A DNA stretch of 64,000 nt from Corallium rubrum (lineage: Eukaryota > Cnidaria > Anthozoa > Scleralcyonacea > Coralliidae). Positions 1 through 7,972 of this stretch are shown piece after piece. The notes beneath the pieces were generated by a model. The model worked only from the letters and a program-made list of their open reading frames with translations, was not told the origin of the DNA and did no database searches. Within the stretch, counting starts at the first letter, position 1, and each line of letters begins with the position of its first letter. A program made the position numbers and the translations under genes. The stretch spans positions 8,948,620-9,012,619 of the forward strand of contig OZ036010.1 of assembly GCA_964035015.1 (NCBI GenBank), given 5' to 3'.

Positions 1-265
1 CAATTTCAAGCACTCTGCGGACTAGACTTCTAGTCTGATCTATTTCAGACTCAGGATCACCTCTGTCTATGATACTAATTTCCAAACCCCTGGTATAACC
101 CTTAAGAGCCCTTCTAGCCTCAACAACTCCCAGCTCATTATGCAGATCCTGTCTGCGTCCCGCTAGTGTATCAGCATCTGATGGTATTTCTTCAAGTGGG
201 TTTATTTTCTTAACTGTTCTTGACATACCAGCATCTGATGATATTTCTTTAAATGCTCTCGACAT
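1..265 (-). CDS. Partial hypothetical protein of element A (3' end outside window)
   Basis: An uninterrupted reading frame of about 88 codons starts at the ATG at 263-265 on the minus strand and is still open at the window edge. The predicted protein is hydrophilic, charged and probably helical, with no motif I recognise. Its upstream DNA (228-370) is duplicated upstream of the BRO-N/nuclease gene at 1281, so both genes seem to share a promoter type. It lies where more element A genes would be expected, but the visible part does not resemble a DNA polymerase. Seen: open frame and shared upstream block. Inferred: that it is an element A gene. Confidence 0.45.
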   Translation of the reverse strand, partial: MSRAFKEISSDAGMSRTVKKINPLEEIPSDADTLAGRRQDLHNELGVVEARRALKGYTRGLEISIIDRGDPESEIDQTRSLVRRVLEI

Positions 266-370
266 ACTATACATATATATTCTTACTAAAATAATTTAAG
301 CGTACTATATCTTCTATACTTATTATATGGAAGATGTAGTATTCGCTAGAATCTTAAGGATCCGTAAGCA
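228..370. repeat. Duplicated promoter/intergenic block, copy 1
   Basis: This AT-rich block between the divergent genes at 265 (minus) and 327 (plus) is repeated with moderate divergence at about 1261-1385. Both copies contain a CATACT-type minus start region, an AT-rich spacer, the string ACTATATCTTCTA and a GGAAGATGTAGTA segment followed by a GATCCGTAA motif. The pair implies a local duplication of promoter plus flanking gene starts. Confidence 0.6.
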
Positions 371-491
371 AGTAGAAAAACTAGTGGATGAGGTTTTTAA
401 TTTAATTGAGATGGAGAGGGAACTGGTGGATAGGTATATTAAGTTTCTGGAGTGTAAGAGATCCTGTGGAAGTACTTACAGTGATTACTAA
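327..491 (+). CDS. Small hypothetical protein (54 aa)
   Basis: A short frame from the ATG at 327 to the TAA at 489-491. The product is charged and looks like an amphipathic helix or coiled coil, ending in a Cys-containing tail. It is divergent from the partial gene at 1-265 with a 61-bp AT-rich gap, and its end overlaps the 3' end of the minus gene 439-1281 by 53 bp. A decayed version of its first codons, with a stop after four codons, occurs in the duplicated block near 1339. No family is recognised, and it may not be expressed. Confidence 0.3.
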   Translation: MEDVVFARILRIRKQVEKLVDEVFNLIEMERELVDRYIKFLECKRSCGSTYSDY

Positions 492-1281
492 GCGTGTCTT
501 TGTTGCGGAACTTCCTACCGCAGTACCCACATCTTACTCTCGCCTCTGTCATATACTCATCAATACATCTATGTATCTCGTCATAACTGTTAGACACTAG
601 GGTCCTATATCCATTGTCACTCAGGGTATCTATGAATGACCTCTGCCTGTCTGAAAAGACCCCCATACCATTCGGAGTCTTGAGCTCTATAGCTAGACCA
701 GCGTATGTCTTATGCAGGTTCCCTATAATGATATCAGGCTGCCCACTTCTGTATCCCTTTTTCCAGCTAGTTATCCTCTTATATTTGGTGTCCTGGTTTT
801 CACCTAGTCCTGGTATTATTATAGCGTTATGATGATACTCTCTTACATACCTTATTACCTGATAATGTAGGTCAGTCTCATTCATCAGTGACAGCTGGTT
901 ACCAATAATCCTAGGTGCTATATACTGCCCAGTTTTCCTTATGGATGGTAGAACATCTCTGAACACCCAGTTTTTAAACCTCTCTGCTATAGGTAATTTA
1001 GATGAGAACACAAGACTATATACTCCAGGCTCATTTATCATGTACACTCTGCTTTTGACCAACACCCCGTTTTGGGACCTTGCTGCTTGCGTTACCTTTT
1101 TCCTATCACACTCACTAACATGATCCTGGGTTGCTTTACCCAGTCTTTTATAACCAAGTGCCTCTGCTATATCTTTTCCCCGGAACCATATCTCATCACC
1201 GTCCTTTTGCACTGTGATATCTACACCATCAAAATTGTACATACTAACATCTGGAGTTACTTCCTTAAGCATACTCGACAT
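439..1281 (-). CDS. BRO-N domain protein fused to a VRR-NUC-like nuclease and a C2H2 finger
   Basis: 280 aa. Residues about 15-118 match the BRO-N domain of large DNA viruses and phages: a strand-rich start, the FRGKDIAEALGY motif, and the later region ending in DVLPSIRKTG. Residues about 135-245 look like a PD-(D/E)XK nuclease of VRR-NUC type: D183 in GQPD, E199 and K201 in IELKTP, then a conserved Q at 213. A C2H2 finger follows (C251, C254, H267, H272). BRO-N domains are thought to bind DNA; the nuclease would cut or resolve DNA. Both roles are inferred from the family. The start at 1281 lies just after a TATACT-rich stretch. A truncated second copy lies immediately upstream (1386-1503). 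Confidence 0.7.
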   Translation of the reverse strand: MSSMLKEVTPDVSMYNFDGVDITVQKDGDEIWFRGKDIAEALGYKRLGKATQDHVSECDRKKVTQAARSQNGVLVKSRVYMINEPGVYSLVFSSKLPIAERFKNWVFRDVLPSIRKTGQYIAPRIIGNQLSLMNETDLHYQVIRYVREYHHNAIIIPGLGENQDTKYKRITSWKKGYRSGQPDIIIGNLHKTYAGLAIELKTPNGMGVFSDRQRSFIDTLSDNGYRTLVSNSYDEIHRCIDEYMTEARVRCGYCGRKFRNKDTLSNHCKYFHRISYTPET

Positions 1282-1385
1282 AGTATAGATAAATATATTT
1301 TAAAAATATTTAAACGCACTATATCTTCTACAGTAATTATGTGGAAGATGTAGTAACTGCTATAGTCTTAACGATCCGTAAACCC
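1261..1385. repeat. Duplicated promoter/intergenic block, copy 2
   Basis: Second copy of the block at 228-370. It precedes the BRO-N gene on the minus side. On the plus side it carries a decayed version of the small gene at 327, where ATG is followed within four codons by TAG. Confidence 0.6.
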
Positions 1386-1503
1386 CTTCGCTATAGGTAA
1401 TTTGGATGAGAACACCAGACTATATACTCCAGGCTCATTTATCTGGTAAATCTGAGAAGCCCCTGCATCACCTTTTTCCTATCACACTCACTAACATGAT
1501 AAC
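1386..1503 (-). pseudogene. Truncated BRO-N gene fragment
   Basis: About 118 bp closely resemble 985-1130, the BRO-N coding part of the neighbouring gene. A block of roughly 30 bp is missing from the middle. The fragment has neither the start of the BRO-N domain nor the nuclease part. It is read as the remnant of a tandem duplicate of the 439-1281 gene. Confidence 0.6.
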
Positions 1504-1545
1504 GAATTGCGTCTAAAGCTGTTCACTATTTTCTGTCTGTGTTTT

Positions 1546-1749
1546 ATGGGTGAGACTTTAGGACATTGGAAGGTAGCTAGACTGTTAGCCAGGTTATCAA
1601 AAGACATAGCTAACTCGGTGGGTAAGATACCCGACAGAGACATAGATAGAATGATGGGAGAGTTAACAGATCTTAATAGTCTTTACACAAGGTTAAGACG
1701 TAAAAGGTCTAAACATAGAAATCATAGGGTCTACCAACTCAGCGCTTAA
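1546..1749 (+). CDS. Small hypothetical protein (67 aa)
   Basis: The frame is open from 1507, but the first ATG is at 1546. The product has a hydrophobic/helical first half and a strongly basic end (RLRRKRSKHRNHR). It converges on the minus gene ending at 1753, with three bases between the stops. No family is recognised. The basic tail could bind nucleic acid, but this is speculation. Confidence 0.3.
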   Translation: MGETLGHWKVARLLARLSKDIANSVGKIPDRDIDRMMGELTDLNSLYTRLRRKRSKHRNHRVYQLSA

Positions 1750-1752
1750 GTG

Positions 1753-2631
1753 TCACACGCCTACATTTCTGAGCTTGGCATCCACTAATGCATGGTCTAG
1801 GCATACCAGTATTGGGTAATTAGATAGGTTAACTCCGGGGCAGTTTATAGGGCAGTTTCTTGGTGGACACTCGCTACAGCCTGAAATATACCCGCGCATG
1901 TAACTGCTTACAGCACACCGTATCTTATATAGGTCCTCAGACGCAACAACAAGGTACGACCTATCAGACATCATTTTCAGGTAGCTCAACTGCCTGTCGC
2001 TAAGAGTGTTAAGGTCATATCTCCTACCGGCTTCGCCAATCCATATAGCCATCCCGTTATGGATGTGATCAGGGTTGATTATTGTCATGGTAGGACTATC
2101 ATCTGCGCCAAGTCCTAGTATTATCACAGATCTTGGAAATTCCTTTTTAACGAACTTAGTTATCCGACTTATTGTATCATTATCTGGTGTCACACTATAT
2201 GTTGGACGGTTGGTGATACCATGGCTTAGAAACTCCACTATTTCCGTCTGGCGACTGTCAGTCCTACTGGGGTCACAAGGTTGTCTGGCTATATACATCA
2301 TGAAATATAGCCTAAGATCGTCGGCGTCATCCCCAACTTTAGTGTCATATCCAACTGCATACAACCTTCTTGAGAACCTCACATCGGTTTTTGTCATCTT
2401 CGATTTTACCCACAGGGCTAACCCAACATTTCCGTACCTAGGCTCGAGTATCATAATGTCAGGTTGTCCAGGCCTATACCCGTTTTCTCTATTCTCAGCT
2501 GTGTTTTCAGGCCTCAACATAAACAAGACCCCCGGATGATACTTCTCCATATAATTTACTAACTCAAGTACGACTTCCTGCATATTATACTTCTCCATAT
2601 AATTTACCAACTCAATTACGACTTCCTGCAT
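1753..2631 (-). CDS. Protein with two degenerate VRR-NUC-like nuclease domains
   Basis: 292 aa. The first 32 residues are a tandem duplication of a 16-residue helix (MQEVV.ELVNYMEKY), mirrored in the DNA, so the second methionine could also be the start. Two successive regions resemble the nuclease part of the 439-1281 protein: one around RPGQPDIM...ALWVKSK and one around AIWIGEAG...LSDRQLSYL. The E of the E-x-K motif is W in both, and the K is kept only in the first. The domain is therefore probably not catalytic and may keep only a binding role. The C-terminus is Cys-rich (C..CPPRNCPINCPG). It belongs to the minus-strand series of element A. The relationship is by eye and the loss of activity is inferred. 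Confidence 0.55.
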   Translation of the reverse strand: MQEVVIELVNYMEKYNMQEVVLELVNYMEKYHPGVLFMLRPENTAENRENGYRPGQPDIMILEPRYGNVGLALWVKSKMTKTDVRFSRRLYAVGYDTKVGDDADDLRLYFMMYIARQPCDPSRTDSRQTEIVEFLSHGITNRPTYSVTPDNDTISRITKFVKKEFPRSVIILGLGADDSPTMTIINPDHIHNGMAIWIGEAGRRYDLNTLSDRQLSYLKMMSDRSYLVVASEDLYKIRCAVSSYMRGYISGCSECPPRNCPINCPGVNLSNYPILVCLDHALVDAKLRNVGV

Positions 2632-2656
2632 ATACTATATGTATAAAATTATTTCT

Positions 2657-3175
2657 TTAAGTGTCCTTATTTTTCCACCTCAGAAATATAGGACATCTGC
2701 ATTCAATGCCCCAACCCAACTCCTTATATACAGATCCGAACAACCGATCATCAAACATGTTCTTACTATATCCATCACACATGTCACTGACGTCTGTAAG
2801 TAGTGTAAGACCTCTTTGACTAGCCAACCTTATTATATAGTAGTTATACCTACTTACATTTTTCCCTATCAGGTTAAGTCTCATCAGAACTGACACAACC
2901 TCTATGAAATCAGATGTCAACGTTCTCTCATCGGAACTGTTGACAACTCCCGCTATCCTTCTAGCAAACCACTTACTTCTCTTATGAACAGTCTTCCTCT
3001 TGCTCCACGACATTAGATCCAGCTCTGGTACAGGTACTGTGAAAGGTCCCTGCAGACCACATGACGTACAGGTTGGGAAACCATGGCAGTTTATACGGTA
3101 GCCGCCACAGTCGCATGTGTACATCTCATCGATTCTCCTAAATCTCCGCTCCACATAGTCTTCCCTTCTACCCAT
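2657..3175 (-). CDS. Zinc-ribbon protein, possibly VLTF3-like transcription factor
   Basis: 172 aa. The N-terminus has a zinc-ribbon-like Cys set (C19, C21, then CTSC near residue 40). It is followed by a basic stretch (HKRSKWFARRI) and a conserved core VSRYNYYIIRL near residue 110. The same core occurs in element B (60283-60942), so the family is conserved between the two. A zinc ribbon followed by a basic helix and an aromatic-rich helix is reminiscent of the VLTF3-like late transcription factors of nucleocytoplasmic DNA viruses; this is tentative. In element A it is the last clearly shared gene of the minus series. In B the homologue is directly followed by the DNA polymerase. Confidence 0.55.
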   Translation of the reverse strand: MGRREDYVERRFRRIDEMYTCDCGGYRINCHGFPTCTSCGLQGPFTVPVPELDLMSWSKRKTVHKRSKWFARRIAGVVNSSDERTLTSDFIEVVSVLMRLNLIGKNVSRYNYYIIRLASQRGLTLLTDVSDMCDGYSKNMFDDRLFGSVYKELGWGIECRCPIFLRWKNKDT

Positions 3176-3199
3176 ATAATATAGCGTAGGAATATATCT

Positions 3200-3625
3200 T
3201 TAAATAAGCCCTGCCCTATGTGCTATGAAACCCACAGAGACTCCTGCTATAGCAACAAACATTGCCTGGTACTTCTGCATCTCCTTAGAAGGTTTATAGA
3301 AGTCTCCAAGTTTAGGTTCATCCCTGAAGGTCATACCATTTGAGGTGTATGTTCTCAGCTTATCCAAGGCCCTGTTAGTGGTATTTATGTCGGCGTTGGC
3401 ATCACTTAACTCCGCTCTAAGTTGAGTCAGTCTGTCCTTATGTCTTATCTCATTCTCATAGAACGCTTCCTTAGCTGCCGCCAGCTTTTCTAAGCTTAGG
3501 TTGTGTCTCTTAATTTCCTTCTCATATCCAGTGTGGTTAAGCTTGTTAAATAGGAAACCTGCCCCAGCAAAACTTAATGCAGCGAATGTTGTCTGAAGAG
3601 CCCCACCTGCTAATGCACCTGCCAT
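3200..3625 (-). CDS. Conserved element protein: coiled coil between two hydrophobic ends
   Basis: 141 aa with an N-terminal hydrophobic segment (about residues 10-27), a conserved FNKLNHTGYE.EIKRHN motif, a long charged helix with the ADINTTNRALD motif, and a C-terminal hydrophobic segment. The element B homologue at 59831-60250 has the same layout and both motifs, so the gene is under shared constraint. No enzymatic motif is visible. A membrane-anchored virion or assembly protein is the simplest guess, because it sits in a run of small membrane proteins (3634-5550). Function unknown. Confidence 0.65.
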   Translation of the reverse strand: MAGALAGGALQTTFAALSFAGAGFLFNKLNHTGYEKEIKRHNLSLEKLAAAKEAFYENEIRHKDRLTQLRAELSDANADINTTNRALDKLRTYTSNGMTFRDEPKLGDFYKPSKEMQKYQAMFVAIAGVSVGFIAHRAGLI

Positions 3626-3633
3626 AATGTTAA

Positions 3634-3867
3634 CTAGGTATTCTTGAAGGGGTCCTCAGGTATGTATTTCTTCTGCTGCAGGTATTTTACAGTTAGTGTT
3701 GATGCTGTGATACCAGCTGCTAGCTTTACATATGACTTCACACTCTCAGCTGATGTAAGCGGTTCCCTAAACAGCTTCTTACTTGCCATGCTAAATAGTA
3801 CAACTCCTACTGTCACCAGAACAGCGTCGAATCCTTCATTCATAAGTTCCTTCCTCTGAGCTGACAT
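3634..3867 (-). CDS. Conserved small two-helix membrane protein
   Basis: 77 aa. It starts with a conserved RKELMNE segment, then has two hydrophobic helices (about residues 14-32 and 45-62), and ends in KYIPEDPF. The element B homologue at 59145-59381 keeps the same order and the ends RKELMNELYDA and GYLPVDPF. It is only eight bases from the neighbouring gene, so the two are probably co-expressed. Function unknown; likely membrane-embedded. Confidence 0.6.
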   Translation of the reverse strand: MSAQRKELMNEGFDAVLVTVGVVLFSMASKKLFREPLTSAESVKSYVKLAAGITASTLTVKYLQQKKYIPEDPFKNT

Positions 3868-3885
3868 ACTACTAGTGATATTTAG

Positions 3886-4206
3886 TTACAATGTCTCCAG
3901 CTTGCTGCTCATGGTCTCTGGTTCCGCAGCAGGGGTGATGACAGCAGCAGCTACCTCCCTCCTATCACTTTTCCATGTGAAGTATAATGACACACCCGCT
4001 ACCAGAAGTCCTGCTAGTCCTAACATATATCCATTATTAGTAGGTAATGACCATGAGGAATCTGGCTCATCCATCTTTATTCTTTCCCTCATCTTCTTCT
4101 CTTTAGCTGCTTTGGATATTGCTGCCAGCCTCTTACCTGCCTCTACACGTTTGGGATCTTTAGTCTTAACATCAGTAGTGATCTTGGGGTCCTTACTGTC
4201 AGACAT
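3886..4206 (-). CDS. Conserved membrane protein with charged N-terminus
   Basis: 106 aa. A strongly basic segment near residues 17-45 contains DPKRVEAGKRLAAISK, which is almost unchanged in the element B homologue (58749-59111). A single hydrophobic helix follows at about residues 58-75, then a short charged end. The likely topology is one membrane pass with a basic face. No catalytic motif is visible. It lies in the same order relative to its neighbours in both elements. Confidence 0.6.
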   Translation of the reverse strand: MSDSKDPKITTDVKTKDPKRVEAGKRLAAISKAAKEKKMRERIKMDEPDSSWSLPTNNGYMLGLAGLLVAGVSLYFTWKSDRREVAAAVITPAAEPETMSSKLETL

Positions 4207-4229
4207 CTTATAGATTACCTCAGGTTTAC

Positions 4230-5033
4230 TTACCGTCTTGCTGTCAGATACACTGCAGATACCGCTAAGATAACTGTGAGATACTTACCAGTAAATACTA
4301 GGACATCTCCACCAGCCTCCTCAATATCTGACCATGGTATACTTACCTTAGCTGGGTTAAGCTTCTCCCACTTTCTCCTCTTCTTCCCCGCATGTATCAC
4401 ATCTGATCCTCCTCTTGTTAGTCCAACTGCTAGCCCTGTGACTATTGCTGCTATGCTAAGACCAATACCGACTATAACACCAGCCCTCTTCATAGTGTTT
4501 CTAAGCATCTTTCTCTGCCACTCATCATAGTACTCCCTTATACCAGTCCTTAGCAAATTACTATCCTCATCTGTTAGAACCCTACCAATTGACCTGAACT
4601 CACCTCCGATGTATTTTACAGCGTAGTCATTAACAAGACCTGTATCGCTCAGCTCCCTAGTGATCTTGAAGACATCGTTATCCAACAGGTAGTCTACGAA
4701 CCTGGGATCATTACATCCAGGCTCAAGGTCTAGAATGTTAGTGAAGAAATCCTCCGTGTCTCTGTACTCATGACGTCTCCTGATCTTCTTCATCCTATCC
4801 TCACCAACAATTATTCTGGAATGACTGTCAGTGTAATATTCCTGCTGATCAACAGTTCTACCTAGATGTGGTCCCTGCAGCTCTGCAGTATCTCTGCCAG
4901 GATCAACACTCTCTGTTCCACCGAAATCTGTTTCCTCAGTTTGAGGTGTGTAGTCAGCAACCTGGCTGTCATCACCGTTAGGAACCTTATAACTACCTAA
5001 AGCATTCATCTCAAACTCCCCTAAGCCCGCCAT
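4230..5033 (-). CDS. Element A-specific membrane protein
   Basis: 267 aa. The first 80 residues are acidic and low in structure, and the middle (about 85-180) is soluble and charged. A hydrophobic helix at about 190-212 and another near the C-terminus (about 247-265) suggest membrane anchoring. No counterpart is visible in element B; at this place B carries a deoxynucleoside kinase and a repeat protein instead. The start overlaps the end of the upstream gene (5011-5550) by 23 bp, which suggests linked expression. Function unknown. Confidence 0.55.
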   Translation of the reverse strand: MAGLGEFEMNALGSYKVPNGDDSQVADYTPQTEETDFGGTESVDPGRDTAELQGPHLGRTVDQQEYYTDSHSRIIVGEDRMKKIRRRHEYRDTEDFFTNILDLEPGCNDPRFVDYLLDNDVFKITRELSDTGLVNDYAVKYIGGEFRSIGRVLTDEDSNLLRTGIREYYDEWQRKMLRNTMKRAGVIVGIGLSIAAIVTGLAVGLTRGGSDVIHAGKKRRKWEKLNPAKVSIPWSDIEEAGGDVLVFTGKYLTVILAVSAVYLTARR

Positions 5034-5550
5034 AATACTCCGATGATTTCATATACACATGACCTCTGTAGACCCTACTATACCTATCCTTTATTTTCTT
5101 CGCCAATGGCATGGTGCTGTCATTTATTATATTGTCTACCATAGTCAGATTGCTGAACATTGTGGATTTGTCAAACTCTATACCTCTCAGATATCCTTTG
5201 ATGGTGTTCAGGGACTTTGTATAGCTCTTGTATGCAACCTCACACTGACTTACTTTCTCTGCTATTCTCTTATTCTTGATATACCCATGCATAAGAAGTC
5301 CGACAGCACTTATAGATAATGTAGCGAATCCACCTAATGCGCTAAACGCCCCGCCAGCAACTGTAAGGAAGATAGCAGACATGTTCATGGTAAGATTGAT
5401 CCTAGAGAGTCTCTTAAATTGCCACTGGTAGCAGGTAGCCATCATGTGGTAATGCTCATAAAGTGACTTTAACATCTCAACCTCCCCCTGGCTCAGCTTG
5501 TCAGATATATGGTTGAATCTTATTATACTCTTCTCTCTGTTAAGTGTCAT
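5011..5550 (-). CDS. Conserved two-transmembrane protein
   Basis: 179 aa. The N-terminal soluble part has the pattern F.HI...L..GEVE.L..LY.HYH..ATCY.W, then two hydrophobic segments (about residues 53-92), then a helical C-terminal part with a conserved LRG..FD motif. The element B homologue at 57115-57636 matches over its whole length. A helix, two-TM hairpin and helix order resembles the general layout of SLATT-type effector proteins, but I see no firm signature and make no functional claim. Order between the fibre-like gene and the membrane-protein run is the same in both elements. Confidence 0.6.
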   Translation of the reverse strand: MTLNREKSIIRFNHISDKLSQGEVEMLKSLYEHYHMMATCYQWQFKRLSRINLTMNMSAIFLTVAGGAFSALGGFATLSISAVGLLMHGYIKNKRIAEKVSQCEVAYKSYTKSLNTIKGYLRGIEFDKSTMFSNLTMVDNIINDSTMPLAKKIKDRYSRVYRGHVYMKSSEYYGGLRGV

Positions 5551-5564
5551 AAACTAACCCTGAT

Positions 5565-6155
5565 TCAGGCTGGCTCATAAAATGCTACAGTTAGGCAGCT
5601 CTCATTTCCACTAGTCAGCCCAGTTATTGTTGGGTAGATGTAGCCGAGAGATGGTTTATTACTGGCCTGCTGTGCTGATATAGTGTCTTTGACGTAAAAG
5701 TCATGATTAACAGGTATAGACCAGTGACCGCTATAATGTCTGTCTGCATTCCCAAGAGTTAGTGTGCCAAGTAGCTCAGAACCCTGTGTTGCTCTGTAGG
5801 TAACATAGTACAGCCGGTATGCGACACTCACCACGTTGTCAGGCACCACACCATCTGTGTCGAACGAGTGACACAATATTCTTATCATGGTGTCCTTACT
5901 TACTGTAACCATTGGGTAGGTGTTACCGCCGAGTGCTTCCGGCGTTCCACCAATTGCTGGGTAGTACCAGACCATTGTGGCGTTAAGCCTGTAATTCTCC
6001 CTCTTAGCGAACTTTTCTGTGGCATACTTCTTACTTATCAGATGGTTGTCATCAGTGGCTGGTTCTCTTTGGGTTATCCTGAAATTTTTCATGTCAATGC
6101 CGTCAGTGACTTCATTACTTCCTGGTGACACTGAGTAACCTAAATTCAGACTCAT
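5565..6155 (-). CDS. Putative surface/fibre-like protein of element A
   Basis: 196 aa, rich in beta-prone segments, Thr, Ser, Gly and Tyr, without membrane segments. After a short linker (MKNFRITQREPATDDNHLISKKYA), which resembles the collar of phage-type tail-fibre proteins, comes a compact beta-rich domain. In element B the same gene position is held by a different, LamG-like protein (50073-50861). That fits a receptor- or surface-binding module exchanged between elements. The call rests on position and composition only. Confidence 0.4.
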   Translation of the reverse strand: MSLNLGYSVSPGSNEVTDGIDMKNFRITQREPATDDNHLISKKYATEKFAKRENYRLNATMVWYYPAIGGTPEALGGNTYPMVTVSKDTMIRILCHSFDTDGVVPDNVVSVAYRLYYVTYRATQGSELLGTLTLGNADRHYSGHWSIPVNHDFYVKDTISAQQASNKPSLGYIYPTITGLTSGNESCLTVAFYEPA

Positions 6156-6236
6156 ATATTAGGGTATATAAGCCTGCTTACTGCGTAACCACCCACGGCA
6201 GCTATGGGTAGATGTTACCATAATATGATCTATACT

Positions 6237-6901
6237 ATGAGGAAACTAACTGTGTTGATAGAAGGATCGTATAAGGTGATCAGATTGGAGGAGCCTATAA
6301 TGACAGGGAAAAATCCCCATATTCTGCTGAAGAAGGCTTACATAATGTGGGAGTACTATAATGTATCCAGCAGTAAGGGTAACTACTATGTTCACAATAA
6401 GAGGGTGAACATATTCCTTGGGGATGGTTATTATACATTCCAGGATTTTAAGAAGATACTTGAGGGGAACAGCGGGTTACATTAACACTTAGTAAACCAG
6501 AGGCTAAGTGTACGATGGTGACCGACAGTAGCACGACGCTAGTACTGCATAACAACTTAGCATCTTTACTAGGATTCAGCACCCGTATATTCTTACCAGA
6601 TAGTAGCACAAAGAGTGGGCTGATAAATGTGAATAATGGGTTGAAGTACTTGGTTGTGATGTGTAATGTGATATCTACACCAATGAATTTATACAATGGA
6701 AGGAAGAGTAATACCCTAGTAAGTCTTCCAGTCACTAGTGAGCAGCCGCTGTTCGGTTCAACACAGTCATTTGTTGACATTGAGACAGAGCTGGAAATTG
6801 GTAAAGGTGTTATAAATGAGTTGGAATTCCATGTAACAGATCAGAATGGAAACCCGCTGAATGGTTTTGGGAGCATATTGCTGGAGCTGTACATCTCGTA
6901 G
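6237..6901 (+). pseudogene. Putative minor capsid (penton-like) protein, split by a frameshift
   Basis: Two abutting frames, 6237-6485 and 6515-6901, correspond in order to the two parts of the element B gene at 46684-47372. The first part starts MRKLTVLIEG and the second ends in the shared LLELYI. The second frame is the -1 frame relative to the first and is open from about 6463, so the frames overlap near 6463-6485. The start at 6237 is preferred over the upstream ATG at 6204 because it matches the start in B. A small beta-rich protein next to the integrase and capsid genes fits the penton-like minor capsid protein of Polintons, but I see no diagnostic motif. The frameshift lies at a different place from the one in B. 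Confidence 0.5.
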
Positions 6902-6906
6902 AGTAT

Positions 6907-7965
6907 ATGGACAATGACATAGAATTCGAACAGGGGCTTAGAGATATATACTATAATCCTGCAACTGGTTATCAGTCAGCTGAGAGACTTTACAGGAAGG
7001 CACTGGATGATGGCTTACCCGGTGTGAGTAGGAGTAAGGTCGATAAGTGGCTGAAATTGCAGGACACTTTTACACGGTATAGGAAAATAGTTAGAAAGCA
7101 CAAGTTCAGACAGACTAGGGTTTACTACCTAGGTGAGCAGCTGCAAATGGATCTTGTTGATATGGGCAAGTATGGGAATAGGAATGGAGGATACCGTTGG
7201 ATACTGACGGCTGTTGAGATTTTAAGCAGATATGCCTTTGCCATCCCTGTGTATAGGAAAGACACTGGAAGTATGACCAAGGCGGTAACGTTATTGCTTA
7301 AGAAATTTAAGAAGCGTTTTGGAGCGGATCCAGAACTGGTGCAGTTTGACGACGGTAAGGAATTTTACAATGTTGGGGTGAGGTCCTTACTGGAGGGAGC
7401 TGGTGCTACTGCTATTGTGGAACGGTTTAACAGAACCCTCAAGACGGCTATGTGGAAGTACTTCTACAGTAAGGGAACATATAAGTGGACTGATGTTCTA
7501 GACTCGCTGGTTAGCAATTACAATAACAGTAAGCATAGAACTATACTGATGAAACCGGCTAATGTGAATAAAAGTAACGAGGCTGAAGTGTGGAACACCT
7601 TATTTGGCCACACCTTTGGGGAATACCCTCTAGCTAAATTTAAAGTTGGTGACACTGTTAGGATAAGTAAGTACAAAAGCACATTCACTAAGGGTTATGA
7701 GGCTAACTTCACGGAGGAACTATTCATGGTGACTAAGGTAATTAGGGGTGATCCAAATGTTTATGAAATAGCGGACTTAGAGGGTGAGCCAATAATTGGG
7801 AAGTTTTATGAAGAGGAGCTAAGTGCTGTTGTTAAGAAGGATCATGTTTATAGGGTGGAGAAAATACTGAAGAGGAAAAAGAAGATGGCCCTGGTGAAGT
7901 GGCTCGGGTATGATAGTAAGCATAATAGCTGGGTACCTGAGAGTGATATTCAGAATATTGGTTAG
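6907..7965 (+). CDS. Retrovirus-like integrase with C-terminal chromodomain (element A)
   Basis: 352 aa. The RVE-type catalytic core shows D in QMDLVDMGKYGN, D in QFDDGKEFYN and E in IVERFNRTLK. The C-terminus (about residues 305-350) has a chromodomain-like pattern: YRVEKIL, LVKWLGY, NSWVPESDI. Polinton integrases insert element DNA into the genome, and chromodomains may steer them to marked chromatin. Compared with element B, about ten residues are missing just before the catalytic E, where the core would be disturbed, so activity is doubtful. It starts five bases after the minor capsid frame and is followed after seven bases by the next gene. Confidence 0.8.
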   Translation: MDNDIEFEQGLRDIYYNPATGYQSAERLYRKALDDGLPGVSRSKVDKWLKLQDTFTRYRKIVRKHKFRQTRVYYLGEQLQMDLVDMGKYGNRNGGYRWILTAVEILSRYAFAIPVYRKDTGSMTKAVTLLLKKFKKRFGADPELVQFDDGKEFYNVGVRSLLEGAGATAIVERFNRTLKTAMWKYFYSKGTYKWTDVLDSLVSNYNNSKHRTILMKPANVNKSNEAEVWNTLFGHTFGEYPLAKFKVGDTVRISKYKSTFTKGYEANFTEELFMVTKVIRGDPNVYEIADLEGEPIIGKFYEEELSAVVKKDHVYRVEKILKRKKKMALVKWLGYDSKHNSWVPESDIQNIG

Positions 7966-7971
7966 TGTATA
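7962..7971 (+). promoter_or_regulatory. Start-proximal TTAGTGTATA motif
   Basis: TTAGTGTATA overlaps the integrase stop codon and ends two bases before the next ATG (7973). The same motif or a close variant precedes many other genes of both elements. Confidence 0.45.
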
Positions 7972-7972
7972 G

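Noticed and set aside
2075-2539. Plus-strand open frame of 154 codons
   Set aside because: It is antisense to the nuclease-like gene at 1753-2631, whose frame has domain similarity; the antisense product has none.
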